Source of the DNA: an uncultured Leptolyngbya sp.
Lineage (GTDB): Bacteria > Cyanobacteriota > Cyanobacteriia > Phormidesmidales > Phormidesmidaceae
Length of the DNA: 5,940 nt
Direction: 5' to 3'
NCBI GenBank assembly: GCA_937899365.1
Contig: CALBPH010000304.1
Coordinates: 1-5,940 of the forward strand
Shown: one piece after another, positions 5,371-5,940 of the stretch
Layout of the letters: each line of letters starts with the position of its first letter
How positions within the stretch are numbered: the first letter of the stretch is position 1
Translations under genes and position numbers: made by a program
Notes under the pieces: generated by a model
Databases searched by the model: none
Seen by the model: the letters and a program-made list of their open reading frames with translations, nothing else
What the model was told of the DNA's origin: nothing

Positions 5371-5940
5371 TTACTCTTGTAGGTAGTCAGCATACTCACC
5401 CAAAACATCATCAGCGGTGTAGTCAAGCTTGAATGTGTCTAGATATTGATTCACAAATGCTTGTAAATTATGGCTATCCCAAGGAATAGCCATGGCAATT
5501 TGATCTTGGGTATCTGTTAACGCAATGGTTTGGAGTCTAAGGGCCGCATCTGGATTTTTGAGAATCACCTTTTTAATTTCTAGTTCATCTCGATACGCGG
5601 CCTGAATATCACCGTTGACTACGGCTTTAACAATGTCATCCCAGGTAGGGTATTCTTGGATGGTCGCTGCTGGAAATTTTTGTTTAATAAAGCTGCCATA
5701 GGAAGATCCTTCGATCACACCGACATTGCCATTAAAGTTACGAATAGCTTCAATAATATGGTCCCCGTCTGTTTGCTGGGCGAGCTGTAAACGATTGACC
5801 AGTAATCCCTGACGCATGGTGACGTAGGGATGAGAGAAGTGTACTCGTTTTGCACGACTCAGAGTACGACTCAATTTTGAAATGGCAATGTCTGCTTCCA
5901 ACTGGTAGACTTTTTCAACAACTTGATTAAAAGTCTCTGC
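5371..5940 (-). CDS. Periplasmic type 3 solute-binding protein, probably amino acid binding (N-terminus beyond the right edge)
   Basis: The frame is open from the right edge to the TAA at 5371-5373, giving 189 visible residues. A TTG at 5901 is an internal Leu, not a start. The family (SBP_bac_3) is recognised from ADIAISKLSRTLSRAKRVHFSHPY (residues 16-39), equivalent to the dvgissLsiTpeRakvvdFsdPY block, followed by the hinge strand LLVNR. The second lobe starts NGNVGVIEGSSYGSFI and continues with EYPTWDDIVKAVVNGDIQAAYRDE. The Arg in SRAKR (R32, or R29) and the Asp in YRDE (D118) fall where HisJ-type proteins hold the alpha-amino and carboxylate groups, so an amino acid ligand is likely. The signal peptide and first strands are out of view. 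Such proteins normally serve ABC importers; here the next gene, 5 bp downstream, is a DAACS symporter. A regulatory or sensor role for the protein is an alternative. Confidence 0.82.
   Translation of the reverse strand, partial: AETFNQVVEKVYQLEADIAISKLSRTLSRAKRVHFSHPYVTMRQGLLVNRLQLAQQTDGDHIIEAIRNFNGNVGVIEGSSYGSFIKQKFPAATIQEYPTWDDIVKAVVNGDIQAAYRDELEIKKVILKNPDAALRLQTIALTDTQDQIAMAIPWDSHNLQAFVNQYLDTFKLDYTADDVLGEYADYLQE

Noticed and set aside
5371..5901. Start of the solute-binding protein at TTG 5901
   Set aside because: The frame stays open to the window edge, and residues upstream of 5901 continue the binding-protein fold. A start here would remove the signal peptide and half of lobe 1.

Overview
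The window looks like chromosomal DNA from a cyanobacterium. The evidence is moderate base composition, mostly weak Shine-Dalgarno sequences, one GCGATCGC (HIP1) octamer inside a gene, and protein families common in that phylum: a dCache-HAMP sensor, a HupE/UreJ-like membrane protein and a SAM-domain remnant. An Acaryochloris-like organism is possible, but I cannot establish the genus from sequence alone. I see no tRNA, rRNA, CRISPR array or insertion sequence.

Layout, left to right. (1) Two minus-strand genes, separated by 61 bp and probably co-transcribed: a HupE/UreJ-family membrane protein (1594 to 368), then the first 102 codons of an ornithine cyclodeaminase-family enzyme that runs off the left edge. 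(2) A spacer of about 0.9 kb (1595-2516) between divergent genes. It is unusually rich in perfect inverted repeats, including a 12-bp stem at 2080-2117 whose right arm can pair instead with 2200-2211. Its distal part holds what looks like a frameshifted remnant of a SAM (sterile alpha motif) domain. (3) A plus-strand two-TM sensor (2517-3947) with a periplasmic dCache domain, a HAMP domain and a short coiled coil, but no catalytic output domain. (4) A 113-bp spacer between convergent genes, with two hairpins that could end transcription from both sides. (5) A minus-strand pair only 5 bp apart: a type 3 solute-binding protein (right edge, N-terminus missing) followed by a DAACS-type dicarboxylate/amino acid:cation symporter.

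The theme of the right half appears to be amino acid sensing and uptake. The binding protein keeps an Arg and an Asp of the kind that hold an alpha-amino acid in HisJ-like proteins. The sensor has an R-x-W-Y ... Y ... D pattern resembling amino-acid-binding dCache domains. The symporter belongs to the glutamate/aspartate carrier superfamily, though its usual NMDGT sodium/substrate motif is replaced. A solute-binding protein co-transcribed with a secondary symporter, rather than with ABC or TRAP permeases, is the most unusual arrangement here. A cyclodeaminase-family enzyme in the left operon also fits amino acid metabolism, but a link between the two sides is only inference.
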